NCBI GenBank assembly: GCA_964195515.1
Contig: CAXMQO010000027.1
Coordinates: 1 to 54,326 of the forward strand
Origin: JAHEEL01 sp964195515
GTDB taxonomy: Bacteria > Actinomycetota > Acidimicrobiia > Spongiisociales > UBA5794
Reading direction: 5' to 3'
DNA length: 54,326 nt
Position numbers and translations under genes: made by a program. Below, one piece after another: positions 48,858 through 54,326 of the stretch (the first letter of the stretch is position 1; the number at the start of each line of letters is the position of its first letter). Under the pieces are notes generated by a model that did no database searches, was not told the origin of the DNA, and worked only from the letters and a program-made list of their open reading frames with translations.

Positions 48858-50816
48858 ATGATCTCATTTGTGCCCTCAGTCAATCGTGTCGTCGATCCGG
48901 CCACGGTCGTCGATCATGAGTGGATCGTCACCAACGGGATCGGCGGATACGCCTCGGGAACCATCGCAGGCGTGCTGACGCGGCGATACCACGGGCTGCT
49001 GGTTGCGGCGCTCGATCCTCCGCTCGGCCGCACCGTCCTGGTTGCGAAGATCGACGATTCTGTTTCATTCGGCGGGGATCTGATACCCCGGTTCGCCAAC
49101 CAATGGGGAGATGGACGGGCACCGATCGAACCGGAGGGGTTCCGGCAATTCGCCCGCTTCCATCTCAAGGGGACGACGCCGGTGTGGTCGTAGGAAGTCG
49201 ACGGTGCGCTGCTCGAGAAGCGGGTCTGGATGGCGCCCGGCGCCAACACGACATACGTCCGGTACAACTACCGCTCCGGACCGCGCCCCCTGCGTCTCAA
49301 AGCGAAGATCCTGGTGAACCACCGTGACTTCCACCAGACGACGCGCTCCGGTGACTGGCGCACGAAGGTCGAGGACGTCGCCCACGGCGTCCGGGTCGAC
49401 GCTTCCGAAGGCGCCGCGCCCATCCACCTGCTCAGCGACGGTGCGACGATCGAGCCGCGTCACGAGTGGTATCGGGGCTACTTCTTGAGCGTCGAGGGAT
49501 TCCGGGGTCTCGACACGCTCGATGACAACCTCTACGCAGCCCACGTCGAAGCGATCCTCGAGCCCGGCGGATCGGTCACGCTGGTAGCGAGCACCGAGCC
49601 GACGCCGCTGCTCGACGGCTCGGCAGCACTGGCCGTGCGGACGCGATACGAAATCGATGTCATCGCGGTGGCCACCGTCGACGGCGACGACCGCCTCGCA
49701 CGACTGGTCCTGGCGGCCGACCAATCCATCGTACGGAGATCATCCGATGGGGAGGAAGGCAGGACGGTGATCGCCGGATACCACTGGTTCGGGGACTGGG
49801 GGCGAGACACGATGATCGCCCTTCCTGGGCTGACATTGGCCACCGGCCGCCCCGCTGAAGCCGGTCAGATTCGGCGCACGTTCGCTCGTCACGTCGATCG
49901 CGGGATGCTCCCGAACCGGTTCCCGGACGACAGTGACTTCCCCGAGTAGAACACCATCGATGTGACGTTGTGGTTCTTCGAGGCGATCCGAGCCTTCCAC
50001 GCCGTCGCCGACGATGTCGATCTTGTCGCCGACCTCTTCCCCGTGCTCGCCGACATCGTCTCATGGCATCAGACGGGGACTCGTTACGGAATCCGCGTCG
50101 ACCCGGCCGATGGGCTGCTCACCGGCGGCGAACCGGGAGTTCAACTGACCTGGATGGACGCGAAGGTCGGCGACTGGGTGGTGACGCCGCGCATCGGCAA
50201 ACCCGTCGAGATCAATGCCTTGTGGTACAACGCCATCCGGATCATGGCCGATTTCGCTCGGACCCTCGGCGAGGACCCGACACCGTACAACGCTGCGGCC
50301 GACGCGGCGCAGGTCGGTTTCGGGCGTTTCTGGAATGAAGAACGAGGCTTCTGCTTCGACGTCATCGACGGCCCGGACGGAGACGACCCGGTGCTCCGAC
50401 CCAACCAACTGTTCGCCGTGTCGCTCTTTCACACCGAACTTTCCCCCGACCGTCAGCGCTCCGTGGTTGACGCCTGTGCCGCGTCGCTGCTGACACCGCT
50501 CGGACTCCGCACCCTCGGTCCGGACGAACCGGGGTATCGAGGTCGCTACGGAGGTGGACCGGTCGAGCGCGACGGTGCGTATCACCGGGGAACGGTGTGG
50601 CCGTGGCTCATCGGTCCTTTCGTGGACGCCCATCGGCGCGTCTACGACGACCCGGATGCGATCGAGCGCGTCCTCGAACCACTCATCGCTCACCTCGATG
50701 AATGTGGCATGGGGAGCATCGCCGAATGTGCGGAGGGAGATCCGCCACACGATCCACGCGCCACGATCGCCCAGGCATGGAGTGTCGCGGAAGTCTTGCG
50801 GGTGTTGCGGCGTTGA
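48858..50816 (+). pseudogene. Glycogen debranching enzyme (amylo-alpha-1,6-glucosidase) with two in-frame TAG codons
   Basis: A single frame of 653 codons encodes a full bacterial-type debranching enzyme: GDE_N (EWIVTNGIGGYASGTIAGVLTRRYHGLL, LEKRVWM) and the alpha/alpha-toroid GDE_C (GYHWFGDWGRDTMIALPGL, TWMDAKVGDWVVTPR, PVEINALWYNA, YHRGTVWPWLIGPF). TAG interrupts it at codon 112 (49191-49193, PVWS-TAG-EVDG) and codon 364 (49947-49949, FPE-TAG-NTIDVTLWFFEA). Homologues have tyrosine at both places (PVWtYEVDG, PEYNT), so each is one C-to-G change from TAC. No frameshift elsewhere. As written it is disrupted; suppression or sequence error are the alternatives. The ATG lacks a clear ribosome site. 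Confidence 0.85.
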
Positions 50817-50851
50817 CCGGGGTGACATCACCAAACGGAGCCACACGAACC

Positions 50852-53511
<2,660 letters not shown>

Positions 53512-53515
<4 letters not shown>

Positions 53516-54246
53516 TTCCTACCACCGCCGCCGAGGTGCCATACCTCACGACAGACCAGATGATCGAAGTCGACCGGGCCATGATGGAGGACTACCGGAT
53601 CGACCTGGTCCGGATGATGGAGAATGCCGGAAGGAACCTGGCCCACCTCGCACGGGACCGGTTCCTTGGTGGCGACCCACGTGGGCATCGGATTGTTGTG
53701 CTCGCCGGGACCGGCGGAAATGGCGGAGGGGCCCTCGTCGCGGCTCGCCGACTTCACAACTACGGGGCGATCGTCAGTGTCTTCGTCACGAAACCCGACG
53801 ATGAGTTCACCCCCGTGCCCGGCCAACAACTCGACCTCTTGCGCCGCATGGGGCTCACCATCGGATCCGCTGACGGTGTGGAGTCGGTCGGAACGCTGGA
53901 CGCCATCCTCGACGGTGTGATCGGATACAGCCTCCAAGGCGCACCGCGGGGCGAAGCGGGGACGCTGATCCGCTGGGCGAACGAACAAGCGGCTCCGGTC
54001 CTCTCACTCGACGTACCATCCGGTGTCGACACAACGACGGGAACCGTGTTCGAACCTGCAATTCGGGCTACGGCGACGATGACACTTGCACTCCCGAAGG
54101 AGGGCCTACGTGCGCCCGGCGTCGAAGACCACGTCGGTGAGCTCTATCTCGCCGACATCAGCGTCCCGCCTGCTCTGTACAACAGATTCCTCGGCATCGA
54201 GGTAGGTCCAATCTTCGCCGAGAGCGATATCGTCAGACTGGGGTAG
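53512..54246 (+). CDS. nnrE: NAD(P)H-hydrate epimerase (YjeF N-terminal domain)
   Basis: The 244-residue protein matches the YjeF_N/NnrE fold: LTTDQMIEVDRAMMEDYRIDLVRMMENAGRNLAHLA, VVLAGTGGNGGGALVAARRLHNYGA, LDGVIGYSLQGAPRG and SLDVPSGVDTTTG. It epimerises damaged NAD(P)HX for repair. The companion dehydratase (NnrD) domain is absent here and must be elsewhere. ATGA overlap with the glycosidase gene couples the two, though no metabolic link is obvious. It ends in TAG. Confidence 0.92.
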
Positions 54247-54249
54247 GGC

Positions 54250-54326
54250 AGGAGACAGCCAACAGCCAACAGCAGCAGCCACCAAGAACGTCTTGGCTGT
54301 CTTGTGCTGTCTGCTGTCCGCGCTCT
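54250..54326 (+). repeat. CAG/CTG-rich repeat with hairpin after nnrE
   Basis: Directly after the stop the strand reads GACAGCCAACAGCCAACAGCAGCAGCC, in pieces of a CCAACAG unit (54257-54280), then CCAAGA-acg-TCTTGG (54284-54298) and CTGTC/CTGCTGTC units that can fold back on the first part. It resembles, in the same orientation to its gene, the segment after the MtfA-like gene. It may serve as a transcription terminator. The window ends inside it. Confidence 0.5.

Noticed and set aside
48858..50816. Global reassignment of TAG as a sense codon
   Set aside because: Other genes here end in TAG at the expected place (SDRs at 2948 and 7868, the his leader, the membrane protein at 47724, nnrE), so a genome-wide change is excluded; only context-specific readthrough remains possible.

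Overview
The window is a high-GC stretch of bacterial chromosome with dense, mostly vertically inherited-looking metabolic operons. Several things point to an actinobacterial lineage (Actinomycetota, perhaps an uncultured Acidimicrobiia-like group): a DUF3097 protein, GTG and ATG starts in similar use, many 4-base ATGA overlaps, and several operon-first genes whose start codon sits 6-8 bases after a -10 box (leaderless mRNA). No rRNA, tRNA, CRISPR array, prophage or insertion sequence is visible.

Layout. 1-1918 (minus): a Fic protein cut by the window edge, a TetR C-terminal remnant and DUF3097. 2193-7868 (plus): a short-chain dehydrogenase, then a tightly overlapping operon of divergent GcvPA/GcvPB-like PLP proteins, an AcoX/NAD-kinase-like kinase and a second dehydrogenase, closed by a long perfect inverted repeat. 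8461-12866 (minus): a TetR-controlled heterodimeric ABC exporter with a 22-bp palindromic operator. 12898-16970 (minus): a lipoprotein and a Trk potassium-uptake operon with two TrkA subunits, a 48-residue membrane protein and TrkH. 17076-19736: a fused GcvT-serine hydroxymethyltransferase. 19924-21697: a DMT permease and a MaoC hydratase. 21771-28963 (minus): a seven-gene histidine operon covering the whole pathway, with a HisA-HisI-HisE triple fusion, a HisC-HAD fusion that probably supplies histidinol-phosphatase, and a His-codon leader peptide with an attenuator. 29019-31748: a DEAD-box helicase with an RRM, a small basic protein and a peroxiredoxin-like protein.

31908-37344: a Met/Cys PLP lyase, an altered amidohydrolase, an MtfA-type peptidase, a phospholipid-type methyltransferase and a broken MFS permease. 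37448-40198 (plus): an arsenic-type operon (ArsR, permease, thioredoxin-like protein, Acr3). 40344-42975: modABC for molybdate. 43021-45942: all three parts of the poorly understood AmmeMemoRadiSam set. 46084-47786: two related membrane proteins behind a G-quadruplex-type leader. 47872-48709: a rhodanese fold lacking its cysteine and an orphan anti-sigma factor. 48858-54246: glycogen/oligosaccharide glycosidases and NAD(P)HX epimerase; the debranching enzyme has two in-frame TAG codons exactly where tyrosines are expected.

The strongest leads are the GcvP-like operon without GcvH or GcvT, the histidine operon with its attenuator and two fusions, the GcvT-SHMT fusion, and the amber-interrupted debranching enzyme. 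Domain calls rest on recognisable motifs read by eye; no database search was possible.
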